A stretch of 12,534 bases of DNA from Candidatus Woesearchaeota archaeon (GCA_014729145.1 WJKL01000092.1:1-12534); one strand, 5' to 3'. Positions 7,022-12,534 are shown, counted from the stretch's first letter. Program-made: numbers and translations. Notes: generated by a model not told the origin, from the sequence alone.

Positions 7022-7189
7022 TCATCCTATCTTTTTATTAATGTCCACTTTAGTTTGTTTTATCACTTCATCCAGATCTTCTTTTATCTTTTCTATTTCT
7101 GTCTTAAGGTTTCCTATCTCTTCCATGGCCATATCTCTAAACGATTCTACTTCTGCAATAAAATGTCCAAATTCTTCTTTTGTAACCAT
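7022..7189 (-). CDS. Small coiled-coil protein of 55 residues, function unknown
   Basis: A short frame on the minus strand from ATG 7189 to TGA 7022-7024. The 55-residue product starts MVTKEEFGHFIAEVESF and continues with a regular charged/hydrophobic pattern (residues 22-48 contain EEIGNLKTEIEKIKEDL), typical of one long amphipathic helix or coiled coil, with no cysteine, signal peptide or membrane segment. Composition is protein-like and the frame is unbroken. A TATA-like element lies about 30-40 bp before the ATG in the short gap after the four-helix membrane protein gene, and hef with its own promoter follows 59 bp downstream. I do not recognise a family; a small oligomerising or adaptor protein is the most I would infer. 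Antisense frames here are less convincing because they lack such a repeat pattern. Confidence 0.6.
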   Translation of the reverse strand: MVTKEEFGHFIAEVESFRDMAMEEIGNLKTEIEKIKEDLDEVIKQTKVDINKKIG

Positions 7190-7218
7190 CTCTATTAAAC
7201 AAGAAAGAAGTTCAAGTT

Positions 7219-7229
7219 AATATATTTTT
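7219..7229 (-). promoter_or_regulatory. TATA-like element for the 55-residue protein
   Basis: The minus strand reads AAAAATATATT here, about 30-40 bp before the ATG at 7189, giving a predicted leader of about 8-10 nt. The site is in the 46-bp gap between two same-strand genes, which suggests the small gene is transcribed separately or additionally. Confidence 0.4.
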
Positions 7230-7235
7230 TGAGTT

Positions 7236-7544
7236 TTAATAAGGAATGTAACCCTTTTTGTGTATGTAGTGGCTTGCTACCCATCCTATTATGAACAGGA
7301 TAATCACTATCTTTCTGCTGGCAGAAAAAGATCCAAGAGCATAACCAATAAGAAAGCCAATTATTATGAGGAAAAAAGGAAATAAGGGTTGTTTTCCTAT
7401 CTTGGTGAAATAATATCTTCCAGCCAATATCCCTGCAAGAAAAACTACAAAGTAGACAAAAAAAGGATTGTCCATAGATATGGCAAGAAAAAAACCTATT
7501 ATTAACAGGCCTAAAGCCAGGATTTCCGGCCAATTTTTCCACAT
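7236..7544 (-). CDS. Small four-helix membrane protein, function unknown
   Basis: A very hydrophobic protein of 102 residues from the ATG at 7544 (MWKNWPEIL). Four membrane segments are visible at roughly residues 7-24, 28-45, 55-73 and 78-95, with a short basic C-terminal end (HYIHKKGYIPY). I chose 7544 because GGAGAG lies 4-9 bases upstream, a good Shine-Dalgarno sequence. An ATG at 7562 overlaps the previous stop as TAATG and would add six residues; a GTG at 7574 would add ten. It is the last gene of a three-gene set after the TraB-like and M50-like genes, so it may act with them in the membrane. No catalytic motif is visible. I think similar small proteins occur in other DPANN genomes, but this is recollection. 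Confidence 0.75.
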   Translation of the reverse strand: MWKNWPEILALGLLIIGFFLAISMDNPFFVYFVVFLAGILAGRYYFTKIGKQPLFPFFLIIIGFLIGYALGSFSASRKIVIILFIIGWVASHYIHKKGYIPY

Positions 7545-7561
7545 AGTCTCTCCAGATGTCA

Positions 7562-8284
7562 TTATCCATACCACGCTGTCCTTTCAAATGTTATATAGAA
7601 TATCAGCCATGCAAGCCCTCCAGCAAGCAATGCAAATATCCATGAATATAATGTGAATAAAAGTGAAAATACAGTATATGTAAATATTGTTCCAAATATA
7701 AATATATATGTGAGTCTGGATGCATAAAACAAATAATGGCCGTCTAATGGGGGAATCGGCAAAAGCTGACTTACAGCATAAGCAAGATTAAAGATAAATA
7801 TACTGTTGAATACAACAGAAGATCCGGCAAAAAACCATACATCTATCTGTTTAAATATAGTAGCAAGCACTATCGACGCAACAGGCCCCATTAAACTAAC
7901 CACACCCATGGTCCCGTAATTTAATCCATATCTGAATCTTCCTAGGCGGAGTCCTGCAAGCAATGAAAAAGATATTCCTCCTGGAATGATAAGCCACCAA
8001 GCTCTGCCGTTCGTAGCAAAAACCAAAATCAAAGGAATTATGTGGCCGGGCCACCATATCTTATATTGTACCTTGTAGCCGTAATGAAGGGCAATTATCT
8101 TTTGTGTGGTAATGTGAAACAGAAAGCTTAGGGCCACAATAAGGATAGAGACAACAAGATTTGTGATATTCCACTGTCTAAATGCAAATACAAATCCAAT
8201 GATTATTGAAGATATTAAAATTGTTAAGGTTTCATCTTTGCTGAATGAAAGATATGTCCTGATCCTTTCTAATAATTCTGCCAT
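7562..8284 (-). CDS. M50 (site-2 protease)-like membrane protein with degenerate active site
   Basis: A 240-residue polytopic membrane protein with the architecture of archaeal M50 intramembrane metalloproteases. Hydrophobic segments lie near 20-35, 40-57, 82-110, 126-145, 152-172, 190-212 and 214-232. The C-terminal family motif is well preserved as LPIPPLDGH (175-183, with D181), and GPVAS (133-137) matches the usual G-P region. The catalytic helix, expected as HELAH followed by K/R and later YG, reads H57-I-T-T-Q61-K with HYGY at 67-70: the glutamate and second histidine are both missing. I checked the codons (CAC ATT ACC ACA CAA); the frame is intact, so this is probably a pseudoprotease. 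It starts 16 bp after the TraB-like gene and has its own TATA-like site 27 bp before the ATG; its stop overlaps the possible upstream start of the next gene. Confidence 0.85.
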   Translation of the reverse strand: MAELLERIRTYLSFSKDETLTILISSIIIGFVFAFRQWNITNLVVSILIVALSFLFHITTQKIIALHYGYKVQYKIWWPGHIIPLILVFATNGRAWWLIIPGGISFSLLAGLRLGRFRYGLNYGTMGVVSLMGPVASIVLATIFKQIDVWFFAGSSVVFNSIFIFNLAYAVSQLLPIPPLDGHYLFYASRLTYIFIFGTIFTYTVFSLLFTLYSWIFALLAGGLAWLIFYITFERTAWYG

Positions 8285-8300
8285 TTTTTAAACAGTGTAT

Positions 8301-9029
8301 TTATTGTTTATAAACATTTCTTATTTCGAATGAGTAGGTTATTTCAGGCCTTGTCTTTATCAGTTTCATGAGCTCTTCCTTATGACCAGCACCTACTACT
8401 GCAACTATCTTTTTTTCAGGATTTTCCTGGATCATTCTTTTAATGTTGGCAGCCATGACTTTGTTTCTTTCTTCTACTAAAACAAGATACAGACCAGGAT
8501 ATCTTTTTTTCATCATCTTTGTAAGTTTTTTGATCAGTTTTTTTGGAGGAACTTTTGAAAGATCCAGTTTTTTTATCCCTATTTTTTCCATCTGAGTTTT
8601 TTTAAAAAGGGTTCCTTTGATTACATCAACAAGGAAGTTAAACCTTTCTTTCCAAGAGAAAGCATTGGAAATTCTTCTCAATGTCAATTCGATATCCTGA
8701 TCAATTAATGCTATCTGGATATTGTGCTTTTTTGCAAGATCTATAGCAGTTATCATCTCGGAACCAGGCTCAACCCCAACAACCTTGCCGAGCTTTTTTT
8801 CAACCCATGCTCCGATTATATTGAAAGTAAAACCCTTAAAACCTATTCTTTTGATATCCCTTAATCTTAGTTTTCTTTTTGTTTGATGGGTTAGTGCATA
8901 GAATCTTTTTTTATCCAGTTCTAATGCAAGTATGTCGGGCTTTTCTTTTTCTATCGTTTTAGTCACTTCTTCAAGGCTTTCTTTTGCAATATGTGATGTA
9001 CCTATCAATATCAGATTTTTATGTTTCAT
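8301..9029 (-). CDS. TraB/PrgY-family protein (Tiki/ChaN-like fold), soluble form
   Basis: A 242-residue member of the TraB family, related to PrgY, which limits pheromone activity in enterococci, and to Tiki proteins, which have been described as metalloproteases. The conserved points are present: GTSH (10-13), ELD (37-39), GVEPGSEM (85-92), LIDQDIELTLRR (108-119), ERNKVMAANI (187-196) and GAGH (213-216). The two G-x-x-H motifs and E37 correspond to the proposed metal/active site. Many archaeal TraB proteins carry a C-terminal membrane region after this domain; here the protein ends shortly after it, so it is predicted to be soluble. It is the first gene of a set with the M50-like and four-helix membrane proteins, which could supply the missing membrane anchor. 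The TATA box 26 bp before the ATG predicts a leaderless mRNA. Confidence 0.88.
   Translation of the reverse strand: MKHKNLILIGTSHIAKESLEEVTKTIEKEKPDILALELDKKRFYALTHQTKRKLRLRDIKRIGFKGFTFNIIGAWVEKKLGKVVGVEPGSEMITAIDLAKKHNIQIALIDQDIELTLRRISNAFSWKERFNFLVDVIKGTLFKKTQMEKIGIKKLDLSKVPPKKLIKKLTKMMKKRYPGLYLVLVEERNKVMAANIKRMIQENPEKKIVAVVGAGHKEELMKLIKTRPEITYSFEIRNVYKQ
8306..8315 (-). promoter_or_regulatory. Internal TATA box ahead of the M50-like gene
   Basis: The palindrome GTTTATAAAC lies in the last codons of the TraB-like gene, centred about 27 bp before the ATG at 8284. This is the same spacing as in the other leaderless promoters of the window, and the M50-like gene has no Shine-Dalgarno sequence, so it may also be transcribed alone. 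Confidence 0.45.
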
Positions 9030-9050
9030 ATCATATGGTAAAATAGAAAA

Positions 9051-9060
9051 ATATATAAAT
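9051..9060. promoter_or_regulatory. Shared TATA element of the TraB-like and PRC-barrel genes
   Basis: ATATATAAAT is the only good TATA element in the 73-bp gap between two divergent genes. Read on the minus strand (ATTTATATAT) it sits 26 bp before the TraB-like ATG; read on the plus strand it predicts a start near 9080 and a leader of about 22 nt for the PRC-barrel gene, containing its Shine-Dalgarno sequence. Confidence 0.5.
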
Positions 9061-9091
9061 TAAGGTGGTTTTAATAAGAAAATAAAATTAC

Positions 9092-9098
9092 AGGTGAT
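9092..9098 (+). promoter_or_regulatory. Shine-Dalgarno sequence of the PRC-barrel gene
   Basis: AGGTGAT is fully complementary to the archaeal 16S rRNA 3' end and lies just before the ATG at 9103. It decides this start against the GTG at 9094, which lies within the site. Confidence 0.7.
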
Positions 9099-9102
9099 TT
9101 AT

Positions 9103-9399
9103 ATGCTTAAAATGAAAAAAGTTTCTGAAACGTATGATATGAAAGTATTTACAGATACCGGAGATTATTTTGGAGATATTGAAGAAAGCATCATGACTGC
9201 AACAAAGGTATTTGGGTGGAAGGTAAAGGCTACAAAAGGTTCATTTTTAAACAAGGTTTTGGGAAGTGCAAAAGGAGTTATTGTACCACACCAGTTGGTC
9301 AAAGCGATAGGCGATATATTGATCATAAGCAAAACAGCTGTACCATCTTATTCTGCTGAAGAATCTGGCGGAGATGAAGAAGAAAATTCCAGTGAATAA
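9103..9399 (+). CDS. PRC-barrel domain protein with acidic tail
   Basis: A 98-residue protein made of one PRC-barrel domain, a small beta-barrel that usually mediates protein contacts. The pattern fits the archaeal PRC family: DTGDYFGDIEE near the N-terminus, a central KGVIVPHQLVKAIGD with a small alternating beta pattern, and DILIISKTAVP before the tail. The last 15 or so residues are acidic and Ser/Gly-rich (GGDEEENSSE), probably disordered. I chose the ATG at 9103 because of the strong AGGTGAT before it. In Haloferax, PRC-barrel proteins of similar size (CdpB) work with SepF in cell division; a related role here is possible but only inferred. It is transcribed divergently from the TraB-like gene and ends at T-rich sequence ahead of a convergent gene. 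Confidence 0.8.
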   Translation: MLKMKKVSETYDMKVFTDTGDYFGDIEESIMTATKVFGWKVKATKGSFLNKVLGSAKGVIVPHQLVKAIGDILIISKTAVPSYSAEESGGDEEENSSE

Positions 9400-9516
9400 A
9401 TGAAATACAAACAGATGTATAAGGACCTAGTAATGACTAATTATTTTATGTTTAAATATAATCTGGATTATGAAAATAATCTTAATGATTTTTCTGAATT
9501 AGAAATTCCTAATTAA
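9400..9516 (+). CDS. Possible 38-residue protein directly after the PRC-barrel stop codon
   Basis: The PRC-barrel gene ends with TAA at 9397-9399 and is followed at once, in the same frame, by an ATG and 38 codons to TAA at 9514-9516. The product (MKYKQMYKDLVMTNYF at its start) is rich in Tyr, Asn and Asp and resembles no family I know. There is no Shine-Dalgarno sequence, so it could only be expressed by re-initiation or by reading through one stop codon. It overlaps the end of the convergent gene by 8 bp. It may equally be chance open sequence in the gene's 3' region. Confidence 0.2.
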   Translation: MKYKQMYKDLVMTNYFMFKYNLDYENNLNDFSELEIPN

Positions 9517-10213
9517 ATTTTTTTGATACTTTTTTTACAAGCTTTTTATTGTCATATAATTCGAGATTTAATATATGTTCTTCATCTACATTATTATATC
9601 CGAATACAAGCCCAGATTCAGTCTTAGTTATCTGGTGCCCTGCTTCTATACTATCTAAGTCAACTGTTTTTTCGTCGTCTTCCCCATACATAGTTAGATA
9701 ACCCAGAATTTGAAGGTCATCCAGATCTTCATCCTGGTTTTTAATTGTAAAGGTTACTGAAGTGATCTTAGAATAATCTTCTATGTTTTCTTTTGGATCT
9801 ATATTTATCTTATTAATAGTAAATATTATCTCTCCAGTTATCGGCAGAAGCTCATCTTTTTTTTGTTCTGTATTATTGTTTTCTGATGCAGTCTGATTAT
9901 CTACAGAGCTTTTATTGCTTGAGCCGGAGGTTTCACTGCCATTCGGCTTTATTATAGTTACACCAGGAGTTTTTTTTGCATTTGATATCTTGTCTTCCTG
10001 TGTATAATCGTTTAAGTAAGATGTTCCTGTACCAATGTAATTTTTGGTAGGTACCCATCCAATTTGCTGGGCAATAATTATAAAAACAAGTATCAGAATT
10101 ACAAGAATATAAACCGCAGTTTTTAGATGGGATGTATTTAATCTTATAGTTATTTCTTTTGGCTTTTTTGCTTTTTTTCCATTTAATCCTAGTTGGGTTT
10201 CTTTTTTAGCCAT
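9509..10213 (-). CDS. Single-pass membrane protein with extracellular beta-rich domain, function unknown
   Basis: A 234-residue protein without a recognised family. A basic, Lys-rich cytoplasmic N-terminus (1-31) is followed by one hydrophobic segment (about 32-50) and no cleavable signal, so the remainder should lie outside the membrane. Residues about 90-120 form a low-complexity linker rich in Ser, Asn, Thr and Glu. The C-terminal part (about 125-234) has alternating beta-strand character (GEIIFTINKINID, KITSVTFTIKNQ, HILNLELYDNK), like a small immunoglobulin-like or DUF-type beta-sandwich domain. It follows pcn by 22 bp on the same strand, and the T-run in that gap leaves open whether they share a transcript. 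The start at 10213 gives the basic N-terminus before the membrane segment; there is no good Shine-Dalgarno sequence. Confidence 0.75.
   Translation of the reverse strand: MAKKETQLGLNGKKAKKPKEITIRLNTSHLKTAVYILVILILVFIIIAQQIGWVPTKNYIGTGTSYLNDYTQEDKISNAKKTPGVTIIKPNGSETSGSSNKSSVDNQTASENNNTEQKKDELLPITGEIIFTINKINIDPKENIEDYSKITSVTFTIKNQDEDLDDLQILGYLTMYGEDDEKTVDLDSIEAGHQITKTESGLVFGYNNVDEEHILNLELYDNKKLVKKVSKKFN
9516..9537 (+). terminator. Poly-T terminator downstream of the PRC-barrel gene
   Basis: Two plus-strand T-runs of seven (AATTTTTTTG and CTTTTTTTAC) follow each other about 120 bp after the PRC-barrel stop. Such runs are the usual archaeal factor-free termination signal. They lie within the last codons of the convergent membrane protein gene, where they encode Lys-rich sequence. 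Confidence 0.5.
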
Positions 10214-10235
10214 TTTAAGAGCCTAAATAAAAAAA

Positions 10236-10979
10236 TTAATCATTTTCCACTCTTGGAGCAAGCACAAAAGACAGAAGTACTTTATCAACTTCTTTAAATT
10301 CCACCTTTAGCGGATAATCTTTGTTGAATCTCAGTATTACATTATCTGCCAGTTTGGATCCTGCAACCATCTTTTTAAGGTATTCAATTGAATATTTAGA
10401 TTTGATTGAACTGGAGCCTTCTGTTTTTATCTTGGTTTCATCTCCTTCTGGTATTTCGATGTGAGCTTTGGATAGATCTCCTTCTGCCTGCACAGTCAAT
10501 TTTTTTGGTTCAGCCATCAACGAAACTGAATCAGCTACAATATCAACATCTTCAATAGCATCACTTAGGATAGAAGAGGTTGTTTGGATCTCCAGAGGGA
10601 ATTCCAAATCTGGAACTTTCTGTTCTTTTTCATCGAGTTCTATGATAGGGAGTGAAAATGTTCTTGTTGACTTCCCTTTTAACTGTATCTTAAGCTTGTT
10701 GTCCTTAAGCTCTATATTTAACATATCATCAGGTTTTGCTCTTCTAAGGATCTGTTTTAGATTTCCCAGGTTAATAGCCAATTCCTGTTCTTTTTTAACA
10801 TCATATTCTGTAAATGAAGATGAAAGAAGCTTGAATATAACCATAGCAACATTTGCAGGATCCATCGCCACCAGCTCAACTGCATCTGGTGTTATCTTAA
10901 ATCTTGCTTCATTAACCAAGTCAGATATTATAGTTACACTGTCTTTAAAGTATTTAGGTTCTGCTAAACTTAATTTCAT
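10236..10979 (-). CDS. pcn: DNA polymerase sliding clamp (PCNA)
   Basis: Archaeal PCNA, the trimeric ring that holds polymerases, FEN1, ligase and other enzymes on DNA. The 247 residues match the family length. The N-terminal domain has the typical pattern (FKDSVTIISDLVNEARFKI; VELVAMDPANVAMV at 34-47), an interdomain connecting loop around 118-132 (LDEKEQKVPDLEFPLEI region), and the family C-terminus LAPRVEND, close to the usual APR-V/I-E ending. Only one copy is visible, consistent with a homotrimer. The ATG at 10979 has a strong GGGGGAG 8 bases upstream. Together with the primase and Hef in the same window this forms a loose replication/repair neighbourhood; archaeal Hef is known to work with PCNA, though I see no obvious PIP box in the Hef sequence here. 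Confidence 0.96.
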   Translation of the reverse strand: MKLSLAEPKYFKDSVTIISDLVNEARFKITPDAVELVAMDPANVAMVIFKLLSSSFTEYDVKKEQELAINLGNLKQILRRAKPDDMLNIELKDNKLKIQLKGKSTRTFSLPIIELDEKEQKVPDLEFPLEIQTTSSILSDAIEDVDIVADSVSLMAEPKKLTVQAEGDLSKAHIEIPEGDETKIKTEGSSSIKSKYSIEYLKKMVAGSKLADNVILRFNKDYPLKVEFKEVDKVLLSFVLAPRVEND

Positions 10980-10987
10980 TTTAAATT

Positions 10988-10994
10988 CTCCCCC
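10988..10994 (-). promoter_or_regulatory. Shine-Dalgarno sequence of pcn
   Basis: GGGGGAG on the minus strand, 8 bases before the ATG at 10979, is the best ribosome-binding site on this strand. It implies a leadered mRNA, unlike the neighbouring RNase J gene. Confidence 0.6.
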
Positions 10995-11018
10995 TTAATT
11001 TGTAAGTATGTTATAGTA

Positions 11019-11042
11019 GTATAAAATAGCGCTTATTTATAT
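11019..11042 (-). promoter_or_regulatory. Promoter region of pcn with two TATA-like elements
   Basis: On the minus strand ATATAAATAAG (11032-11042) and TTTTATAC (11019-11026) are both plausible TATA boxes. They would give leaders of about 33 or 18 nt, both containing the GGGGGAG site. I cannot choose between them from sequence. The region also separates pcn from RNase J, which ends at 11058. Confidence 0.45.
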
Positions 11043-11057
11043 TGTTTTTGGTTTTTA

Positions 11058-12389
11058 TTATATGGCGATTCTATTTCCATCTTTAGAAAGGTGCACATTG
11101 TTTTTATCATAACCCATTTCTATAGCCAGATCAAACAGCGCTTTTCTCATTTGCTGGTCTCCGTGGGCAGGAATGATATGTTTTGGATTGACCATGTTGA
11201 TAAGGTCTCTTAGATCTTCTCTGGCAGCATGCCCTGAAACATGGACATCTTTGAAAATCCTAACTCCCTGGTTTGAAATCTCTTTTTCCAGCCTTTCTCT
11301 GTTTTCCTGGTTGATTTTTGTAGGTATAACTGATGAAGAGAATATAACTTGGTCTTCTTTTTTTAGATGGAAAGGAAACTCTTTTCTGGCGATTCTTGAT
11401 AAAACAGCTTTTGGTTCTCCCTGGTGACCTGTCACAATCAAAAGATATTTTCCTCTGTTTTTGTTGACTTTTTTCATCTCTTTTTCTATCTGTCTTTTGT
11501 ATTTTAATATTTTCACATCTTTGGAAAAATTTATTATATTAGCATTTTCTCCTGCTTTAACATATTTTGCAAGAGACCTCCCAATCAAAAGAATTTTTCT
11601 GTTCATCTTTTTTCCAAATTCTATGATAGATTTTAATCTGGCAAGGTGAGATGAAAAAGTTGTTACGATTACTGCTTTTCCTTTTGATTCAGTTCCAAGC
11701 ATCACTTCTTTTATCATCTCTTTAGCAACTGCTTCAGAAGGAGTTTTAGCTTTTAATGGAGCATATGTTGAATCAACAATCAGAGCAAGAATCCCTTTTT
11801 TACCTAATTTTTTTAATCGATTGAAGTCAGGTTTTTTACCCAGGGTGGGGGTCGAGTCAAATTTAAAATCATTTGCATACAGGATTATCCCTTTTTTTGT
11901 ATGGATGGCAAGCATAGCAGCCTGAGCAGTAGAATGAGTCATATTTACAAATTCTACTTTTGTGTCTTTTTTGATATTATAAACAGCATTTGGACTGAGA
12001 GTTTTGATCTTGTTAGGAATAGACATCTTTTCATCTTTAAGGATAGCTTTGATGACTTCTGTAGTGTAGGGGGTTGCCAACAGTTCTGCATTTTTGAATT
12101 TTTTTGCGAGGAAAGGAATTGCTCCAACATGATCAAGATGAGCATGGCTCGGGATAATGGCCTTTACGTCTTTTTTCCAGTCTTCTATTGCAGATACATC
12201 TGGAACAGCTCCTGCTTTCATCAATTTAGGTGTGGAGATATTGATTATATCTTCATCTTCAGTGAGTTTGATGTAATTTTCCAGAAAAACCCCCATGTCA
12301 CATATCACTACAGCATCATCTACTTTTATCGCAGTGCAGTTTTTCCCTACTTCATTATAGCCACCTACTGTGGTTATTTCTATCGGCAT
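11058..12389 (-). CDS. rnj: Ribonuclease J (archaeal metallo-beta-lactamase/beta-CASP RNase)
   Basis: RNase J is a 5'-3' exoribonuclease in archaea and takes part in mRNA decay. The 443-residue protein shows the metallo-beta-lactamase core with HAHLDH (82-87), H152 in MTHSTAQ and D174 in YANDFKFD, followed by the beta-CASP region with VTGHQGEP (319-326), SGHAAREDL (385-393, H387) and PAHGD (407-411, H409). No N-terminal KH domains are present, which argues against the archaeal CPSF (FttA) type. Length is typical. I chose the ATG at 12389 because a TATA box lies 27 bp before it, placing transcription start at this ATG and giving the family N-terminus MPIEITTVGGYNEVGKN. The frame stays open upstream to 12458, but that part would lie before the predicted transcription start. 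Confidence 0.95.
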   Translation of the reverse strand: MPIEITTVGGYNEVGKNCTAIKVDDAVVICDMGVFLENYIKLTEDEDIINISTPKLMKAGAVPDVSAIEDWKKDVKAIIPSHAHLDHVGAIPFLAKKFKNAELLATPYTTEVIKAILKDEKMSIPNKIKTLSPNAVYNIKKDTKVEFVNMTHSTAQAAMLAIHTKKGIILYANDFKFDSTPTLGKKPDFNRLKKLGKKGILALIVDSTYAPLKAKTPSEAVAKEMIKEVMLGTESKGKAVIVTTFSSHLARLKSIIEFGKKMNRKILLIGRSLAKYVKAGENANIINFSKDVKILKYKRQIEKEMKKVNKNRGKYLLIVTGHQGEPKAVLSRIARKEFPFHLKKEDQVIFSSSVIPTKINQENRERLEKEISNQGVRIFKDVHVSGHAAREDLRDLINMVNPKHIIPAHGDQQMRKALFDLAIEMGYDKNNVHLSKDGNRIAI

Positions 12390-12411
12390 GGTTTGTAGAT
12401 TAAGCAAATAG

Positions 12412-12420
12412 TATATAAAT
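12412..12420 (-). promoter_or_regulatory. TATA box for RNase J (leaderless start)
   Basis: ATTTATATA on the minus strand is centred about 27 bp before the ATG at 12389, with no Shine-Dalgarno sequence between, so a leaderless transcript is predicted. It argues against a start further upstream. Confidence 0.6.
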
Positions 12421-12463
12421 ATTTGTGAAGAATATCCTTTTTCTTTTATTTTACGCATACTAA

Positions 12464-12488
12464 TTTCTTTAAATTTTTTCTAAAGAAA
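12464..12488. repeat. Inverted repeat just downstream of the tRNA
   Basis: TTTCTTTA (12464-12471) and TAAAGAAA (12481-12488) are exact inverted repeats around a 9-base loop, 6 bases beyond the tRNA 3' end on the minus strand. With the nearby T-rich sequence (TTTTCTTT) it could mark the tRNA transcript end. The AT-rich composition makes chance a real possibility. Confidence 0.3.
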
Positions 12489-12493
12489 ATCAA

Positions 12494-12534
12494 TGCGGGG
12501 AAAGGGATTCGAACCCTCGTAGGCACTAAGCCAG
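12494..12534 (-). tRNA. tRNA, probably tRNA-Leu, 3' part only
   Basis: Read on the minus strand, the window edge gives the 3' strand of an anticodon stem (CTGGC), a long variable arm that can form a short stem (TAG-TGC-CTA), a T arm GAGGG-TTCGAAT-CCCTT with the standard TTCGAAT loop, the acceptor 3' strand TCCCCGC and discriminator A. CCA is not encoded. The long variable arm makes it class II (Leu or Ser), and discriminator A with an implied GCGGGGA 5' acceptor strand fits archaeal tRNA-Leu, whereas tRNA-Ser normally has G. The anticodon and 5' half lie outside the window, so the isotype is inferred. Confidence 0.85.

Noticed and set aside
7195..7587. Alternative minus-strand frame of 130 codons over the four-helix protein gene
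   Set aside because: It overlaps the other frame almost completely; only the chosen frame has four clean membrane helices and a Shine-Dalgarno sequence.
9094..9102. GTG start at 9094 for the PRC-barrel gene
   Set aside because: The GTG is part of the AGGTGAT ribosome-binding site that serves the ATG at 9103.
10468..10998. Plus-strand frame of 176 codons opposite pcn
   Set aside because: Fully antisense to PCNA, Ser/Ile/Phe-rich, without initiation signals.
11901..12398. Plus-strand frame of 165 codons opposite RNase J
   Set aside because: Antisense to the metallo-beta-lactamase core; its Phe/Cys/Tyr-rich composition is not protein-like.
12390..12458. N-terminal extension of RNase J by 23 codons
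   Set aside because: The extension contains the TATA box itself, so it lies before the predicted transcription start; the family N-terminus begins at the ATG at 12389.
1..12534. Search for CRISPR arrays, insertion sequences, integrase or toxin-antitoxin genes
   Set aside because: No regularly spaced direct repeats, transposase motifs or mobile-element ends were found; the genes look like stable chromosomal core and envelope genes.

Overview
The window looks like a chromosomal segment of an AT-rich archaeon, most likely a DPANN lineage of the Woesearchaeota/Pacearchaeota/Nanoarchaeota type. The evidence is a set of archaeal-type genes (uL3/uL4 in archaeal form, Hef, PCNA, archaeal RNase J), TATA boxes placed for leaderless transcripts, and above all a one-gene DNA primase in which the catalytic PriS part is fused to the iron-sulfur part of PriL, an arrangement known from Nanoarchaeum equitans. 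I see no insertion sequence, CRISPR array, phage gene or other sign of recent transfer.

Layout. 1-1425 (minus): start of a ribosomal protein operon, rpl3 then rpl4 (cut by the window edge), behind a 213-bp region with a TATA box and three perfect inverted repeats. 1638-2960 (minus): fused primase. 3169-4759 (plus): htpX and, one base later, a predicted lipoprotein with a coiled-coil tail. It meets hef (4747-6963, minus) tail to tail with a 13-bp overlap that is followed by a short hairpin. 7022-7189 (minus): a 55-residue coiled-coil protein with its own TATA box. 7236-9029 (minus): three genes, TraB-like protein, M50 (site-2 protease)-like membrane protein and four-helix membrane protein. 9103-9399 (plus): a PRC-barrel protein sharing one TATA-like element with the divergent TraB-like gene. 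9509-10979 (minus): pcn (PCNA) followed by a single-pass membrane protein. 11058-12389 (minus): RNase J. 12494-12534 (minus): the 3' part of a class II tRNA, probably tRNA-Leu.

How the genes fit together. Primase, Hef and PCNA are the replication and fork-repair part; rpl3/rpl4, RNase J and the tRNA are translation and RNA turnover; HtpX/lipoprotein and TraB-like/M50-like/four-helix protein look like two envelope or protein quality-control modules. The most unusual points are an M50 protein whose zinc-binding HExxH motif reads H-I-T-T-Q, so it is probably an inactive protease homologue beside a TraB-like protein whose conserved residues are intact; a Hef nuclease motif in which the arginine of E-R-K is phenylalanine; and a uL3 that departs from the family at two conserved places. 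Initiation signals are mixed: several first genes have a TATA box about 24-27 bp before the ATG (leaderless), while pcn, the PRC-barrel gene and the lipoprotein gene have clear Shine-Dalgarno sequences.
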